This document shows, in pieces, positions 1 to 10,618 of a DNA stretch of 64,000 nt. Made by a program: the position numbers and the translations under genes. Position 1 is the stretch's first letter. Each line of letters opens with the position of its first letter. Below the pieces are notes generated by a model, which saw only the letters and a program-made list of their open reading frames with translations, did not search any database and was not told the DNA's origin. This stretch comes from Sinorhizobium arboris LMG 14919 (GTDB lineage: Bacteria; Pseudomonadota; Alphaproteobacteria; Rhizobiales; Rhizobiaceae): the NCBI RefSeq assembly GCF_000427465.1, contig NZ_ATYB01000014.1, forward strand, positions 2,069,570-2,133,569, in the 5' to 3' direction.

Positions 1-36
1 GCGAAGAAGAAGTCTCGGCCTGAGCAGGCAGGATAC

Positions 37-71
37 TGAAAAAGGCCGCGACGGTCTTCCGCCGCGGCCTT
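37..71 (-). terminator. Intrinsic terminator downstream of murB
   Basis: On the minus strand a 9-bp perfect stem (AAGGCCGCG with CGCGGCCTT) encloses a 12-nt loop and is followed by a run of five U (GGCCTTTTTCAG). It lies about 20 bp past the murB stop, so most mur-operon transcripts should end here rather than read into ddl/ftsQAZ, which I expect beyond the window edge. Confidence 0.8.
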
Positions 72-93
72 CCTTTTGATCCTCGTTTTCGGC

Positions 94-1068
94 TCAGGCC
101 GCGGCCCGGCCGAGGAAATCCTTGATCTCGTAGCCCGGCATGAAATTGCCGACCCGCTTGATCTCCCATTCCAGCTTGACACCGGAATGCTCCATCACCC
201 GCTGGCGCACGGTCTCGCCGAGATATTCGAGCTCGTAACCCGTCGCCTGTCCGGTATTGATCATGAAATTGCAGTGAAGCGGCGACATCTGGGCATTGCC
301 GATCATCATCCCGCGGCAGCCGGCCTCGTCGATCAGTTTCCAGGCGGAATGGCCCTCGGGGTTCTTGAAAGTGGAGCCGCCGGTCTTCTCCCGGATCGGC
401 TGCACCGTTTCGCGATGCTGGCGCACGGCATCCATATCGTTGCGGATCTTGGTCTTGTCTTCCGCGTAGCCCTCGAAGATCGCATGCGTGAAAATCAGAT
501 CCTTTGCCGCGTCGGAGTGGCGATAGCCATAGCCCATTTCCGCTTTGCTGAGGACATGCCTGTTGCCCTTGCGGTCGACGGCATGGACTTCGACGACGCG
601 CTCGCTGGTTTCGCCGCTGTTGGCGCCGGCATTCATGCGGAGTGCGCCGCCGATCGAACCGGGAATGCCGTAGTAGAAATAGAAACCGCCTATGCCGTGG
701 TCGAGCGCCATGGCGGCGATATTCTTGTCCGGGCAGATCGCGCCCGCCTTGATGCGGTTTTCACCGGCGAGTTCGAGATCGCCGAAGCCCTTTGCCGAAA
801 GCCGGATGACGACGCCGGGAATACCGCCGTCGCGTACGAGCAGGTTGGAGCCCACGCCGACGACCATAACCGGCACCTCTTCGGGCACGAGCTTCAGGAA
901 GGCGACGAGATCGTCGGTATCGTGCGGCTGGAACATGAGCTCGGCGAGACCGCCCGCACGAAACCAGGTGACGCGATCCATCGGAGCATCGGGCGTGATA
1001 CGGCCGCGGATTGCCCCGACGCCGTCTCCGAGCGAATCGAGAAGTTTTAGACCATTGACCTGTTTCAT
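94..1068 (-). CDS. murB: UDP-N-acetylenolpyruvoylglucosamine reductase
   Basis: Reduces UDP-GlcNAc-enolpyruvate to UDP-MurNAc with NADPH and FAD, the second committed step of cytoplasmic peptidoglycan precursor synthesis. The 324-residue protein has the FAD-binding stretch [12 protein letters not shown] near residue 70, [16 protein letters not shown] near 135, and [10 protein letters not shown] carrying the catalytic Ser near 235, with no inserted tyrosine loop, as in type II MurB. I chose the ATG at 1068 because it overlaps the murC stop by 4 bp (ATGA). A much longer frame extends upstream inside murC but has no family similarity there. Last gene of the operon, followed by a terminator. Confidence 0.97.
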   Translation of the reverse strand: MKQVNGLKLLDSLGDGVGAIRGRITPDAPMDRVTWFRAGGLAELMFQPHDTDDLVAFLKLVPEEVPVMVVGVGSNLLVRDGGIPGVVIRLSAKGFGDLELAGENRIKAGAICPDKNIAAMALDHGIGGFYFYYGIPGSIGGALRMNAGANSGETSERVVEVHAVDRKGNRHVLSKAEMGYGYRHSDAAKDLIFTHAIFEGYAEDKTKIRNDMDAVRQHRETVQPIREKTGGSTFKNPEGHSAWKLIDEAGCRGMMIGNAQMSPLHCNFMINTGQATGYELEYLGETVRQRVMEHSGVKLEWEIKRVGNFMPGYEIKDFLGRAAA

Positions 1069-2480
1069 GCTCGACTTCCTGAAATTTCCGCGAGCTGCTC
1101 GGGCAAGGCCGCGGCCCAATAGGTGATGCTGCCAGCTCCCAAGAGAACCACAAAATCGCCCGGCTGTGCAATCTTGGCGATAACGGGCGCAAGTGCCTCC
1201 TGTCCCGGGACATGGCGCGCATCGCGATGGCCGGCGGCCTTGATGCGGTCGACAAGCGCTTCGGAATTGACGCCCTCTATCGCTTCCTCGCCGGCCGCAT
1301 AGACCGGGGCAAGCAGGATCGTATCGGCGTCGTTGAAGCAGGAAGTGAAGTCCTCGAAGAGGCTCGACAGGCGCGAGTAGCGATGCGGCTGGTGGACCGC
1401 GACGATCCGCCCCTGGCAAGCCTCCCGCGCCGCCCTCAGGACCGCCTTGATCTCGACCGGATGATGACCGTAATCGTCGAAGATGCGCGCGCCGTTCCAT
1501 TCGCCCGTCAGTGTGAAACGGCGTTTGACGCCGCCGAACGAGGCAAGGCCCCTCGCAATGTCCTCGGGCTTAATGCCGAGACGCTGCGCGACCGCCACGG
1601 CGGCCGTGGCATTCGAGACGTTGTGGCGACCGGGCATCGGCAGCCTGAGATCCCTGATCTCGATCACCTGGCCCGTCCGGCGGCGGCGGATCTCGATATC
1701 GAAGACGGAGGTCGCACCGTCCATGCGGATATTGTGAAAGCGCACGTCCGCCTGCGGGTTTTCGCCGTAGGTGACGACTTTCCTGTCCTCGATCTTGCCG
1801 ACCATGGACTGGACTTCCGGATGATCGAGACACAGCACGCCAAAACCGTAAAAGGGCACGTTCTCGACGAACTGCCGGAAAGCCGAGCGCACCGCGTCGA
1901 AACTGCCGTAATGGTCAAGATGTTCGGGATCGATATTGGTGACGACCGCGATGTCGGCCGGCAGCTTCAGGAACGTTCCGTCGGATTCGTCCGCCTCGAC
2001 CACCATCCATTCGCCCGCACCCATGCGCGCATTGGTACCGTAAGCGTTGATGATGCCGCCGTTGATGACAGTCGGGTCGAGGCCGCCGGCATCGAGCAGG
2101 GCGGCGACCATCGAGGTCGTCGTCGTCTTGCCATGAGTGCCGCCGATCGCGATCGCATTGCGGAAACGCATGAGCTCGGCAAGCATCTCGGCCCGGCGCA
2201 CGACCGGCAGGAATTTCTCGCGCGCGGCGATGAGCTCGGGATTGTCCTTCTTGATCGCCGTCGAGACGACGACCACCTCGGCGTCGCCGAGATTCTCCGC
2301 TTTGTGCCCGACGAAGACGCTGATGCCCTTTTCCCGCAGGCGCTGCACATTGGCGCTGTCGGCCTGATCGGAACCCTGCACGCGATGGCCGAGATTGTGC
2401 AGTACCTCGGCAATACCGCTCATGCCGATGCCGCCGATACCAATGAAATGTACGAGCCCGATCGTCTTCGGCATCTTCAT
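1065..2480 (-). CDS. murC: UDP-N-acetylmuramate--L-alanine ligase
   Basis: Cytoplasmic Mur ligase adding L-alanine to UDP-MurNAc with ATP. It has 471 residues, normal for the family. The N-terminal nucleotide-binding motif [15 protein letters not shown] starts near residue 11, the ATP P-loop [11 protein letters not shown] is near 115, and the C-terminal domain contains [10 protein letters not shown]. The start overlaps the murG stop by 4 bp (ATGA), as does its own stop with murB, which points to translational coupling along the murG-murC-murB end of the operon. Confidence 0.98.
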   Translation of the reverse strand: MKMPKTIGLVHFIGIGGIGMSGIAEVLHNLGHRVQGSDQADSANVQRLREKGISVFVGHKAENLGDAEVVVVSTAIKKDNPELIAAREKFLPVVRRAEMLAELMRFRNAIAIGGTHGKTTTTSMVAALLDAGGLDPTVINGGIINAYGTNARMGAGEWMVVEADESDGTFLKLPADIAVVTNIDPEHLDHYGSFDAVRSAFRQFVENVPFYGFGVLCLDHPEVQSMVGKIEDRKVVTYGENPQADVRFHNIRMDGATSVFDIEIRRRRTGQVIEIRDLRLPMPGRHNVSNATAAVAVAQRLGIKPEDIARGLASFGGVKRRFTLTGEWNGARIFDDYGHHPVEIKAVLRAAREACQGRIVAVHQPHRYSRLSSLFEDFTSCFNDADTILLAPVYAAGEEAIEGVNSEALVDRIKAAGHRDARHVPGQEALAPVIAKIAQPGDFVVLLGAGSITYWAAALPEQLAEISGSRA

Positions 2481-3601
2481 GAGCGTGTTTCCTTGAACTT
2501 GGCGACTGTGGAGCCGCTGGCAATAGCCTCTACCAGCAAGGCAAGCAAGCGCGCGGCATCCGGCTTGCCGGTCTGGCGGGCACCGGCCGCCATCTGCGTC
2601 AGTGCATCCGGATTGCTCATCGCATCCGCAAGGATGCCTGCGAGGCGCTCGGCGCCGAGCTCCGCCTGGGCGATCACGCGCGCCCCGCCCCTTGCGGCGA
2701 GTGCCGCCGCATTGGCTGCCTGATCGTGGTCGAGAGCGTAGGGATACGGAACCAGGATCGCCGGCCGGCCGATGACCGCGATTTCCGAAACGGTGGAAGC
2801 GCCCGAGCGGCAGATGACGAGCTGCGCCGAAGCGATCCGCCCCGCCATATCGGTGAAGAAGGGGGATACCTCCGCGGGAACGCCGAGCTTCTCGTAGGTC
2901 GCGATGACGCCTTCCCGGTCCTCGGGCCGGGCCTGCTGCGTCACCTTCAGCCGCTGACGCAGCGCGTCGTCCAGCCTGCAGACCGCCTGCGGCACCGTTT
3001 TCGAGAAAAATTGCGCGCCCTGACTGCCGCCGAAGACCACGAGGTGAAAGGGCGCATCGGCGGCGGCCGGCGCATAGGGAAGCCCGGCCGCTTCCAACAC
3101 CGCGGGACGCACGGGGTTTCCGGTCGCCACGGTCTTTGCAGCGAAGGCTCCGGCGCCTTCCGGAAGAAAACCGCCGGCTACGGCCTGAACGCGCGACGCA
3201 AGCATTTTGTTGGCACGGCCCATGACTGCGTTCTGTTCGTGGATGATCGACGGAACGCCCATGCCCGTCGCGGCGAGCAGAGGCGGCACCGTCGGATAGC
3301 CGCCGAAGCCGACGACGGCTCTGGGCTTAAGCCCTGCAATCAGCCGCCGGGCCGCTCTCAGGCCCGTCCATAGCTTCCACATCGACCGGGCGAGTTTCAC
3401 CGGATTCTTCGAACCGATCGTCGCCGACGGCACCACATGTATCTCGTCGGCGGGAAACTTGCCCGCGAAGCGTTCGGCACGGCTGTCCGTCACCAGATGA
3501 ACGGAATAGCCCGACGCTTTCAGCTCATGGGCCAGCGCCTCGGCTGGAAAGAGGTGCCCGCCGGTGCCTCCGGCGGCAAGAAGAATGATGCCTTTATCCA
3601 T
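2477..3601 (-). CDS. murG: UDP-GlcNAc:undecaprenyl-PP-MurNAc-pentapeptide N-acetylglucosaminyltransferase
   Basis: Peripheral membrane glycosyltransferase (GT28) converting lipid I to lipid II on the inner face of the cytoplasmic membrane. The 374-residue protein opens with the hallmark [16 protein letters not shown] loop. It has the second G-loop [10 protein letters not shown] near residue 98, [11 protein letters not shown] near 122, and the donor-site region [11 protein letters not shown] and [10 protein letters not shown] in the C-terminal domain. It starts 3 bp downstream of the ftsW stop and overlaps murC. Confidence 0.98.
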   Translation of the reverse strand: MDKGIILLAAGGTGGHLFPAEALAHELKASGYSVHLVTDSRAERFAGKFPADEIHVVPSATIGSKNPVKLARSMWKLWTGLRAARRLIAGLKPRAVVGFGGYPTVPPLLAATGMGVPSIIHEQNAVMGRANKMLASRVQAVAGGFLPEGAGAFAAKTVATGNPVRPAVLEAAGLPYAPAAADAPFHLVVFGGSQGAQFFSKTVPQAVCRLDDALRQRLKVTQQARPEDREGVIATYEKLGVPAEVSPFFTDMAGRIASAQLVICRSGASTVSEIAVIGRPAILVPYPYALDHDQAANAAALAARGGARVIAQAELGAERLAGILADAMSNPDALTQMAAGARQTGKPDAARLLALLVEAIASGSTVAKFKETRS

Positions 3602-3604
3602 GTC

Positions 3605-4759
3605 TTACTCCGCCGGCACCCCGACACCCGAACGAAAGAGGCTGCGCTCGACGGCCCGTTTCTCCGGCCGATGACGCGTCAGTGCCAGAATGAAACCCGC
3701 CGTCACGCAGATCGCCACCATCGACGAACCGCCATAGGAAATCAGCGGCAGCGTCATGCCTTTCGCCGGAAGCAGTTCGAGATTCACGCCGATATTGATC
3801 ATCGACTGGATACCGATCTGCAGAACGAGCCCGGCAACGGCGAACCGGTTGAAGTCATTGCGCTCGCGGAAGGCATGATTGAGGCCGCGCATCACCACGA
3901 AGGCGAAGATCACGACGATGACCATGCAGAAGACGATGCCGAACTCCTCCGCGGCGACGGAGAAGATGAAGTCCGTATGGCTGTCCGGAATGATGCGCTT
4001 CACCACGCCCTCACCCGGGCCGCGGCCGAACCAGTCGCCTCGAATGATCGCCTCGCGGGCTGTGTCCACCTGGAACGTATCGCCCTCGCCGGTCAGGAAC
4101 CGGTCGATGCGGCCTGCGACGTGGGGCAGGACGGAATAGGCGGCGAAGAACCCGCCTACGGCCACCGACGCGAGCACGATGATCCAGAGCCATGGCATGC
4201 CCGCCATGAAGAACATGCCGCCCCAGACCACGGTCGTAAGGATCGTCTGGCCGAGGTCGGGCTGGGCAACGAGGAGCGCCCCGACGATGCCAAAGAGGAG
4301 GATCGAAAGCAGATTGCCGGGAATTTCCGGCTGCCGTGCATGTTCGGCGAAAAGCCAGGCACAGACCACGACAAAGGCCGGCTTCATGAATTCCGAGGGC
4401 TGGATCGAAATGCCGGCGAGCGACAGCCAGCGCCGTGAACCCTTGACCTCCTGGCCGAAGAACAGGGCGAGCACCATCATCCCGACCGAGATGACGAGCA
4501 GGATGATCGCCGTACGCCGCACCTGCCGCGGCGAAAGAAAGGAGATGCCGACCATCACCACCAGCGACGGCAGGAGGAAGAGTGCATGGCGCTTGACGAA
4601 ATGGAAGCTGTCGAGCCCGAGCCGCTCGGCGACCGGCGGGCTTGCGGCGAAGGACAGCATGAAGCCGACGCCCATCAGCAGGATGAAGGCGGCGAGAAAA
4701 AACCTGTCGATCGTCCAGAACCAGTCGGCCACGGGGCCACGTTCGGCTCGGCTTACCAT
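3605..4759 (-). CDS. ftsW: SEDS-family cell division protein FtsW, septal peptidoglycan polymerase
   Basis: Multi-pass inner-membrane protein that polymerises lipid II at the septum together with its cognate transpeptidase FtsI, encoded upstream. The 384-residue sequence shows about ten hydrophobic segments and SEDS signatures such as the region around PSEFMKPAF, the extracellular stretch before RIIPDSHTDFIFSVAAEEFG, and LPLISYGGSS near the C terminus. An upstream in-frame ATG at 4801 exists, but the ATG at 4759 has a clear GGGGA ribosome site about 7 nt away and matches the usual FtsW length. It follows murD by 58 bp. Confidence 0.97.
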   Translation of the reverse strand: MVSRAERGPVADWFWTIDRFFLAAFILLMGVGFMLSFAASPPVAERLGLDSFHFVKRHALFLLPSLVVMVGISFLSPRQVRRTAIILLVISVGMMVLALFFGQEVKGSRRWLSLAGISIQPSEFMKPAFVVVCAWLFAEHARQPEIPGNLLSILLFGIVGALLVAQPDLGQTILTTVVWGGMFFMAGMPWLWIIVLASVAVGGFFAAYSVLPHVAGRIDRFLTGEGDTFQVDTAREAIIRGDWFGRGPGEGVVKRIIPDSHTDFIFSVAAEEFGIVFCMVIVVIFAFVVMRGLNHAFRERNDFNRFAVAGLVLQIGIQSMINIGVNLELLPAKGMTLPLISYGGSSMVAICVTAGFILALTRHRPEKRAVERSLFRSGVGVPAE

Positions 4760-4817
4760 CAGTCTGTCCCCTTTCCCGGCGCGTACCGCGCCAACGTCCA
4801 CTACCCGGTCGAAGCCG

Positions 4818-6209
4818 TCAGATGAGCATGCTCACGCCCTCGAGGGCCGCCACATGGCCGACGAAGGCATCTCCGCGCACCTCGAAGTTCTTGTACTGGT
4901 CGAAGCTTGCGCAAGCCGGGGAAAGCATCACGGCCGCAGGACCCTGCAAGTCCCGCGCCGCATCCGCTGCCGCGTGCGCAACCGCCTTTTCCAAAGTACC
5001 GGAGATTTCGTAAGGCACCGCCTCGCCGAGCGTCGCCGCGAAGGAGGGCGCCGCCTCTCCGATCAGGTAAGCCTTGACGATCTTCGGGAAGAACGGCGCC
5101 AGCGACGCGATGCCGCCCTCCTTCGGCAAGCCGCCGGCGATCCAGTAGATGCGGTCGTAGCTCGAAAGCGCCGGGCCTGCGGCCTCGGCATTGGTCGCCT
5201 TGCTGTCGTTGACGAAGACGACCTCGCCTTTCTTCGCGATCGGCTGCATCCGGTGCTTGAGCCCCGGAAAGCTTCGGAGCCCGTCCACGATATCTTTCTC
5301 GGAAATGCCGACCGCCAGGCAGGCGGCGATCGCAGCCGCGGCATTCTGGGCATTGTGCCCGCCGCGCAGCGTCTGGATGCCCGCGAGATCGGTAAACAGC
5401 GACGATGCCCCGTCTTCCGCACGCATCAGCACCGATCCTTCGGCATAGATGCCTTCGGCAAGCGGGTGGCGGCGCGAGATACGCACGACCTTTGTTCCCG
5501 CCCGCTCCACCCGATCCGCGATCAGGCTCGATAGGCTGTCGTCGACGCCAACCACCGCCGTTCCGCTCCCCGCCACCAGGCGCTCCTTGATGTCCGCATA
5601 GTGCTGCATCGTGCCGTGGCGATCCAGGTGGTCCGGCGTCAGGTTGAGCAGTATCCCGGCCGTCGGGTCGAGCGTGGGCGCAAGGTCGATCTGGTAGGAT
5701 GAGCATTCGACGACATAGAAGCGCCCCGCTTGCGGCGGGTCCAGCGTCAGCACCGCGGTGCCGATATTGCCGCCGAGCTGCGTGTCCCGCCCGCTTGTCC
5801 TGAGGATATGGGCGATCAGCGCCGTCGTCGTCGACTTGCCGTTGGTGCCGGTGATGGCGATGAAGGGGCAATCGGGCGCGTGTTTGCGCCGCTCACGCAC
5901 GAAGAGCTCCACGTCACCGATGATCTCGACGCCGGCCTGATGCGCGAGATCGACGCTCCAGTGCGGCTTCGGATGCGTCAGCGGGACACCGGGGGAAAGC
6001 ACGAAGGCGCCAAAGGCATGCCAGTCCACGCCGCGCAAATCAGCGGTGGCTATTCCGGCCGCGGCAGCCTTGGCGATGCTGTCAGGGTTGTCGTCCCACG
6101 CCACGACATCGGCTCCGCCCGAAACGAGCGCCTGAGCCGTCGCGAGTCCCGAACCGCCAAGCCCGAAGAGTGCGACCTTCCTGCCCTTGAATGAGGTGAC
6201 CGGGATCAT
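4818..6209 (-). CDS. murD: UDP-N-acetylmuramoyl-L-alanine--D-glutamate ligase
   Basis: Adds D-glutamate to UDP-MurNAc-L-Ala, the second amino-acid ligation of precursor synthesis. The 463-residue sequence has the N-terminal [14 protein letters not shown] nucleotide-fold motif near residue 15, the ATP P-loop [14 protein letters not shown] near 120, [10 protein letters not shown] near 190, and [10 protein letters not shown] near 330. It lies 6 bp downstream of mraY, so it is surely co-transcribed. Confidence 0.98.
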   Translation of the reverse strand: MIPVTSFKGRKVALFGLGGSGLATAQALVSGGADVVAWDDNPDSIAKAAAAGIATADLRGVDWHAFGAFVLSPGVPLTHPKPHWSVDLAHQAGVEIIGDVELFVRERRKHAPDCPFIAITGTNGKSTTTALIAHILRTSGRDTQLGGNIGTAVLTLDPPQAGRFYVVECSSYQIDLAPTLDPTAGILLNLTPDHLDRHGTMQHYADIKERLVAGSGTAVVGVDDSLSSLIADRVERAGTKVVRISRRHPLAEGIYAEGSVLMRAEDGASSLFTDLAGIQTLRGGHNAQNAAAAIAACLAVGISEKDIVDGLRSFPGLKHRMQPIAKKGEVVFVNDSKATNAEAAGPALSSYDRIYWIAGGLPKEGGIASLAPFFPKIVKAYLIGEAAPSFAATLGEAVPYEISGTLEKAVAHAAADAARDLQGPAAVMLSPACASFDQYKNFEVRGDAFVGHVAALEGVSMLI

Positions 6210-6215
6210 CGCGGC

Positions 6216-7316
6216 TCACCGCAGCTTCAGCGTGGAGAGGCCGACCATCGCAAGGATGACTGCGATGATCCAGAAACGGATCACCACCTGGCTTTCCGTC
6301 CAGCCCTTCTTCTCGAAGTGATGGTGGATCGGCGCCATCAGGAACACGCGATGCCCGGTGCGCTTGAACCAGAAGACCTGGATGATGACCGACAGCGTTT
6401 CGATGACGAAGAGCCCGCCGATGATGACCATCACGATCTCGTGCTTGGTCGCGACGGCTACGGTGCCGATCAGACCGCCGAGCGCAAGCGAACCCGTATC
6501 GCCCATGAAAATTGCGGCGGGCGGTGCATTGAACCAGAGAAAGCCGAGCCCCGCGCCGATCACGGCGCCGAGAATCACCGCGAGTTCGCCGGTGCCGGGC
6601 ACGAAATGGATCTGCAGGTAGTTGGCGAAGACCGCATTGCCCGCGAGATAGGAGATCAGGCCGAAGGCGGCCGAGGCGATCATGACAGGCACGATCGCGA
6701 GCCCGTCGAGACCGTCGGTCAGGTTTACGGAATTTCCTGCGCCGACGATGACGAAACCGCCGAACAGCACGAAGAAATAGCCAAGATTGAGCATCAGGTC
6801 CTTGAAGAAGGGAAAGGTCACCGACGAGCCGAAGGTGGAGCCGGCCGCCCCTGCGGAAAGCGCCGCCCGCATCATGAAGAAGACGGCGACGGCGGCGATC
6901 ACGAACTCTATGCCGAGCCGTGCCTTGCCGGAGAAGCCCTTGTCCGACTGTTTCGTCACCTTGAGATAGTCGTCGTAGAAGCCGATGGCGCCGAAACCGA
7001 GCGTCACCAGAAGCGTCGATACGACATAGATGCTGGATAGATCCGCCCAGAGCAGCGACGACACCACGATGCCGGTCAGGATCATCAACCCGCCCATGGT
7101 CGGCGTCCCGGCCTTCTTGAAGTGCGTCTGGGGGCCGTCGGCGCGTATCGGCTGACCCTTGCCCTGGCGGATGCGCAACGAGGCGATCATGGCGGGGCCG
7201 AACAGGAACACGATCAAGGCAGAGGTGAAGAGAGCCGCACCCGTGCGGAAGGTGATGTAGCGAAAGAGGTTGAAGAATTGAAAGTGGTCCGCCAGTTCCA
7301 CAAGCCAGATCAGCAT
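6216..7316 (-). CDS. mraY: Phospho-N-acetylmuramoyl-pentapeptide transferase
   Basis: Integral membrane enzyme that moves phospho-MurNAc-pentapeptide onto undecaprenyl phosphate to make lipid I. The 366-residue protein has about ten membrane segments, the conserved cytoplasmic KAGTPTMGG loop near residue 68, FYDDYLKV with the catalytic Asp pair near 115, [13 protein letters not shown] near 197, and the His-rich loop [12 protein letters not shown] near 328. It is separated from upstream murF by a 240-bp gap that carries a RIME-like repeat, the largest gap in the operon. Confidence 0.98.
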   Translation of the reverse strand: MLIWLVELADHFQFFNLFRYITFRTGAALFTSALIVFLFGPAMIASLRIRQGKGQPIRADGPQTHFKKAGTPTMGGLMILTGIVVSSLLWADLSSIYVVSTLLVTLGFGAIGFYDDYLKVTKQSDKGFSGKARLGIEFVIAAVAVFFMMRAALSAGAAGSTFGSSVTFPFFKDLMLNLGYFFVLFGGFVIVGAGNSVNLTDGLDGLAIVPVMIASAAFGLISYLAGNAVFANYLQIHFVPGTGELAVILGAVIGAGLGFLWFNAPPAAIFMGDTGSLALGGLIGTVAVATKHEIVMVIIGGLFVIETLSVIIQVFWFKRTGHRVFLMAPIHHHFEKKGWTESQVVIRFWIIAVILAMVGLSTLKLR

Positions 7317-7442
7317 AAGGGACCTTTCCCCCAGAAGTTTATAACAGGACGTCGTCCAACAGAATCATCTGCCAGAAGATACCCGCTTGCGTTCGACTAT
7401 GTTAGGCCATTTCCCCTGGCCGAAGGCCGTATCCACCGGCAC

Positions 7443-7550
7443 TGCCGCGCTTTGCGCCCTTTCGCGCGCACAAAAGCGGCCGCTGCACTTTCCGTTGCCG
7501 CACGGTCTTCCCCAAATCGGTTCCGGTTCAGGGCAACTGCAGCGGTGGCG
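7443..7550 (+). repeat. RIME-like intergenic mosaic repeat (diverged copy) in murF-mraY gap
   Basis: About 108 bp that align by eye with the element at 10484-10585: a GCCGCGC start, an inner GCGC-rich hairpin, GCGGCCGCTGCA, a CGGTCT stretch, then TTCCGGTTCAGGG and TGCAGCGG. The similarity spans the whole length but is patchy. The family resembles the rhizobial RIME1 element (about 108 bp with two palindromes). Assignment to RIME1 is from memory. The rest of the 7317-7556 gap shows no reading frame of interest. Confidence 0.55.
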
Positions 7551-7556
7551 ACGCCC

Positions 7557-8990
7557 CTATACTTCCCCCGCTCCGGCCGTCTCCTGCGGATAAGCGTCGA
7601 GCAGCGCCTGGACGATCTTTGCGCAGCCGGTGCTTTTCGAAGACTTGACCATCACGACGTCGCCGGGCGCAACCGCGCCAACGGCGTAGGCCGTGAGATC
7701 GTCCACCCGGTCTCGATGGACGACGGATACCTCCGGCGGCAGAGCTTCGCGCAAATGCGCCATTTCGGGTCCCGCCAGCCAGACATCGGCAATACCCGCC
7801 TCGACAATGGGCCTCGCCAGCGCCGCATGTACCGCGGCCGAATGTTCGCCCATCTCCAGCATGTCGCCGAGAACGGCGATGCGGCGCCCGCCGCGCGACG
7901 GCTCGGCATCGCGGAGAAGGGAGATCGCCGCCCGCATCGAGGCGGGATTGGCGTTATAGCTCTCGTCGATCAGCGTCAGGTGCCCGCCGCCGATCCCGAG
8001 TCGATGCCGCAGCCCCCGGCCCTTTTCCGGCCGCATGGTCGCAAATGACGCGATCACGCGATCGGTATCCGCGCCTGCCAGCGTCGCCGCGGCTATCGCC
8101 GCCAAAGCGTTCTCGGCAATGTGGCGCCCGGGTGCCCCAATCGCGATTTCAAGGGTCCTGCCTCCGACGCCGGCCCAGAGCACCGAGCCTTCCGCTCCAC
8201 CGGCGAACTCCGCCAGGCGGAATTCCGATCTCGGATTTGCGCCGAAGGAATGAACATGGCTGACCCCTGCCGCCGCAGCCGCCTTTTCGAGGAGTTCGTA
8301 CTGCGCACTGTCTCGATTGATGACCGCATGGCCGCCGCTGACGACTCCCTCGAAAATTTCGGCCTTGGCCGCCGCGATCTCGTCCAGGCTCGAGAAGTTG
8401 CCGAGGTGGGCGGCGGCAATGCTGGTCACAACCGCCACATGCGGACGAACCATGCGTGTCAGCGGCCGAATTTCGCCCGCATGGTTCATACCGATCTCAA
8501 AGACCCCGTAGTCCGTCGTCTCCGGCATGCGCGCAAGCGTCAGCGGAACGCCCCAGTGATTGTTGAAGGACGCGACGGAGGCGTGGACCCGGCCGAGCGG
8601 CGACAGCACGTGCCTCAGCATCTCTTTCGTGGTGGTCTTGCCCACCGAACCCGTGACGGCAATGATTTTCGCCGCGCTGCGATCGCGTGCCGCGCAACCG
8701 AGCCGGATCATCGCCTCCAGCACGTCGTCGACGACGATCATCGGGGCGATCAGCCGCCCGAGCGCCGGCAGCTTCGCTTCGCTGACGACAAGGAGCGCGG
8801 CTCCGTTTGCAAGCGCGATGCCGGCATAATCGTGACCGTCGACGCGATCGCCCCTGATCGCAAAAAAGGCCTCACCATCGCCGATCGTCCGGCTGTCGAT
8901 CGAAATGCCGGTGATACCTTCCGGCAGGTTCCCGACCGGGCGGCCGTTCATCGCGGCCAGAAGGTCGCTGCTTGTCCAGAGCCAGTTCAA
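7557..8990 (-). CDS. murF: UDP-N-acetylmuramoyl-tripeptide--D-alanyl-D-alanine ligase
   Basis: Adds the D-Ala-D-Ala dipeptide to complete the UDP-MurNAc-pentapeptide. The 477-residue sequence contains ISIDSRTIGDGEAFFAI near residue 30, the P-loop VTGSVGKTTTKEML near 115, FNNHWGVPLTLARM near 142, and DESYNANPASM near 335, all typical MurF features. Its start lies 1 bp from the murE stop. It is followed by the repeat-bearing gap before mraY. Confidence 0.98.
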   Translation of the reverse strand: MNWLWTSSDLLAAMNGRPVGNLPEGITGISIDSRTIGDGEAFFAIRGDRVDGHDYAGIALANGAALLVVSEAKLPALGRLIAPMIVVDDVLEAMIRLGCAARDRSAAKIIAVTGSVGKTTTKEMLRHVLSPLGRVHASVASFNNHWGVPLTLARMPETTDYGVFEIGMNHAGEIRPLTRMVRPHVAVVTSIAAAHLGNFSSLDEIAAAKAEIFEGVVSGGHAVINRDSAQYELLEKAAAAAGVSHVHSFGANPRSEFRLAEFAGGAEGSVLWAGVGGRTLEIAIGAPGRHIAENALAAIAAATLAGADTDRVIASFATMRPEKGRGLRHRLGIGGGHLTLIDESYNANPASMRAAISLLRDAEPSRGGRRIAVLGDMLEMGEHSAAVHAALARPIVEAGIADVWLAGPEMAHLREALPPEVSVVHRDRVDDLTAYAVGAVAPGDVVMVKSSKSTGCAKIVQALLDAYPQETAGAGEV

Positions 8991-8991
8991 A

Positions 8992-10452
8992 TCAAAGACC
9001 TCCCAGTGCCTTGCGGACCTCCGCGTGGTCGGAGAAAGGCAGCGTCACGGATCCGATCGTCTGCCCCTCTTCATGCCCCTTTCCGGCGACGATCAGCGTA
9101 TCGCCGGTCTTCAGCATGCCAACGGCCGCGCGGATCGCCTCGGCGCGATCCCCGATTTCCGTGGCCCCCTTGGCCGCTGCCATGATTTCGGCACGGATCA
9201 CTTCCGGCACTTCCGAGCGCGGGTTATCGTCGGTGACGATGACGACATCCGCAAGGCGGCTGGCGATCTCGCCCATGATCGGGCGCTTGCCCTTGTCCCG
9301 GTCGCCGCCGCATCCGAAAACCACCACGACACGGCCGGTGGTAAAGGGACGCACCGATTCCAGCACGTTTGCGAGTGCGTCCGGTTTGTGGGCGTAATCC
9401 ACATAGGCAAGCGCGCCATCCTTCGTCTGTCCCACGAGTTCGAGCCGGCCGGAGGCCCCCTGCAGCCTCTCCAGGGCCGAGAAAGCCGCCTTCGCGGTGA
9501 TCCCGGTGGACATTGCGAGCCCGGCGGCAACAAGCGCGTTGGCGATCTGGAAATCACCGGCCAGCGGCACGTGAACTTCGTAGATGTCGTCGCCGACATG
9601 AACTTCCGCCGACTGCTTGTGGCGGAAATGCTCGACACGTTTCAGGGAGATGAAATCGCCGTTGCGCCCGACGGTGCGCACATCGTGGCCCGCCCTGCGA
9701 GCGGCGGCGACCGCTTCGGCGGACCACTGGTCGTCCGCGAAGATCACCGCCGGCGAACCCTTCGGCAGGAGCGCTCCGAAAAGGCGCATTTTCGAGGCCA
9801 TGTAATGGTCGACGGTCGGATGGTAATCCATGTGGTCGCGGCCGAGATTGGTAAAGGCGGCGGCGGCGAGCTTGACCCCGTCCAGCCGCCTCTGGTCCAG
9901 GCCGTGGCTCGAAGCCTCCATTGCCGCATGGGTCACGCCTTCGTCGGCGAGGTCGGCCAGCAGCTTATGCAGGGAAACCGGGTCAGGGGTCGTCAGCGAG
10001 CCGTATTCGGTGCGGCCGGGCGCCACCACGCCCGTCGTGCCGATCATCGCCGCCGAGAAGCCGCTATGCGCCCATATCTGCCGGGTGAAGGAGGCGACGG
10101 ATGTCTTTCCCGCCGTACCCGTGACCGCCACCATCGTCTCCGGCTGGCGTCCGTAAAAGCTGGACGCCGCCTTTGCCAGAAACCGGCGCGGCTCGGAAAT
10201 CGAAAAGACAGGCGTACCCGCCTCTGCCTGGACGCCGGCCCCGGCGACGACCGCCGAAGCGCCGCGAGACAGCGCGTCTGCTATGTAAGCAGCCCCGTCC
10301 GTCTTCGATCCGGCGACCGCGACGAAGAGATCGCCGGGCTTGACCTGCCGGCTATCGGCCGTAATGCCGCCGATCTCGATAGTCGCGGCACCGCCCTTCA
10401 GCTGCGCCGAAAGTTCTGGGAAATTCGATCCCGCCAGGTCCGTGATTTTCAT
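8992..10452 (-). CDS. murE: UDP-N-acetylmuramoyl-L-alanyl-D-glutamate--2,6-diaminopimelate ligase
   Basis: Adds the third residue to the peptidoglycan stem peptide. The P-loop [13 protein letters not shown] lies near residue 110, and the DNPRSE motif near 405 is the DNPR signature of ligases specific for meso-diaminopimelate rather than lysine. The ATG at 10452 gives 486 residues, the usual length. An in-frame GTG 9 bp upstream would add three residues and cannot be excluded, since neither has a strong ribosome site. murE is preceded by a 166-bp gap containing a RIME-like repeat and ends next to murF. Confidence 0.97.
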   Translation of the reverse strand: MKITDLAGSNFPELSAQLKGGAATIEIGGITADSRQVKPGDLFVAVAGSKTDGAAYIADALSRGASAVVAGAGVQAEAGTPVFSISEPRRFLAKAASSFYGRQPETMVAVTGTAGKTSVASFTRQIWAHSGFSAAMIGTTGVVAPGRTEYGSLTTPDPVSLHKLLADLADEGVTHAAMEASSHGLDQRRLDGVKLAAAAFTNLGRDHMDYHPTVDHYMASKMRLFGALLPKGSPAVIFADDQWSAEAVAAARRAGHDVRTVGRNGDFISLKRVEHFRHKQSAEVHVGDDIYEVHVPLAGDFQIANALVAAGLAMSTGITAKAAFSALERLQGASGRLELVGQTKDGALAYVDYAHKPDALANVLESVRPFTTGRVVVVFGCGGDRDKGKRPIMGEIASRLADVVIVTDDNPRSEVPEVIRAEIMAAAKGATEIGDRAEAIRAAVGMLKTGDTLIVAGKGHEEGQTIGSVTLPFSDHAEVRKALGGL

Positions 10453-10483
10453 GAACTGCACGTCTCACATCGATATGATCTAA

Positions 10484-10585
10484 CAGCGCCGCGCGTCTTT
10501 TCAGACGCATAAAGGTCGCTGCAACAAATTGAATGCAGCATGGTCTCGTCCTTGTATCCACTCCGGTTCAGGGAGCCATGCAGCG
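10484..10585 (+). repeat. RIME-like intergenic mosaic repeat in the murE-ftsI gap
   Basis: About 100 bp starting ACAGCGCCGCGCGTC, with an inner hairpin (GCGTC..GACGC around TTTTCA), then AAAGGTCGCTG, a TTGAATGCAGCATG stretch, and CCGGTTCAGGGAGCCATGCAGCGG. Both ends can fold. It resembles a very common short Sinorhizobium/Rhizobium intergenic repeat and is related to the copies at 7443-7550 and, inverted, at 23545-23645. Confidence 0.65.
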
Positions 10586-10618
10586 GAATCGCGAATCGTC
10601 CGCACTTTCATTTCACGG

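Noticed and set aside
76..1050. Long plus-strand frames opposite murB, murC, murG and murD
   Set aside because: They mirror conserved mur genes and their translations lack any domain. GC-rich third positions keep the opposite strand open.
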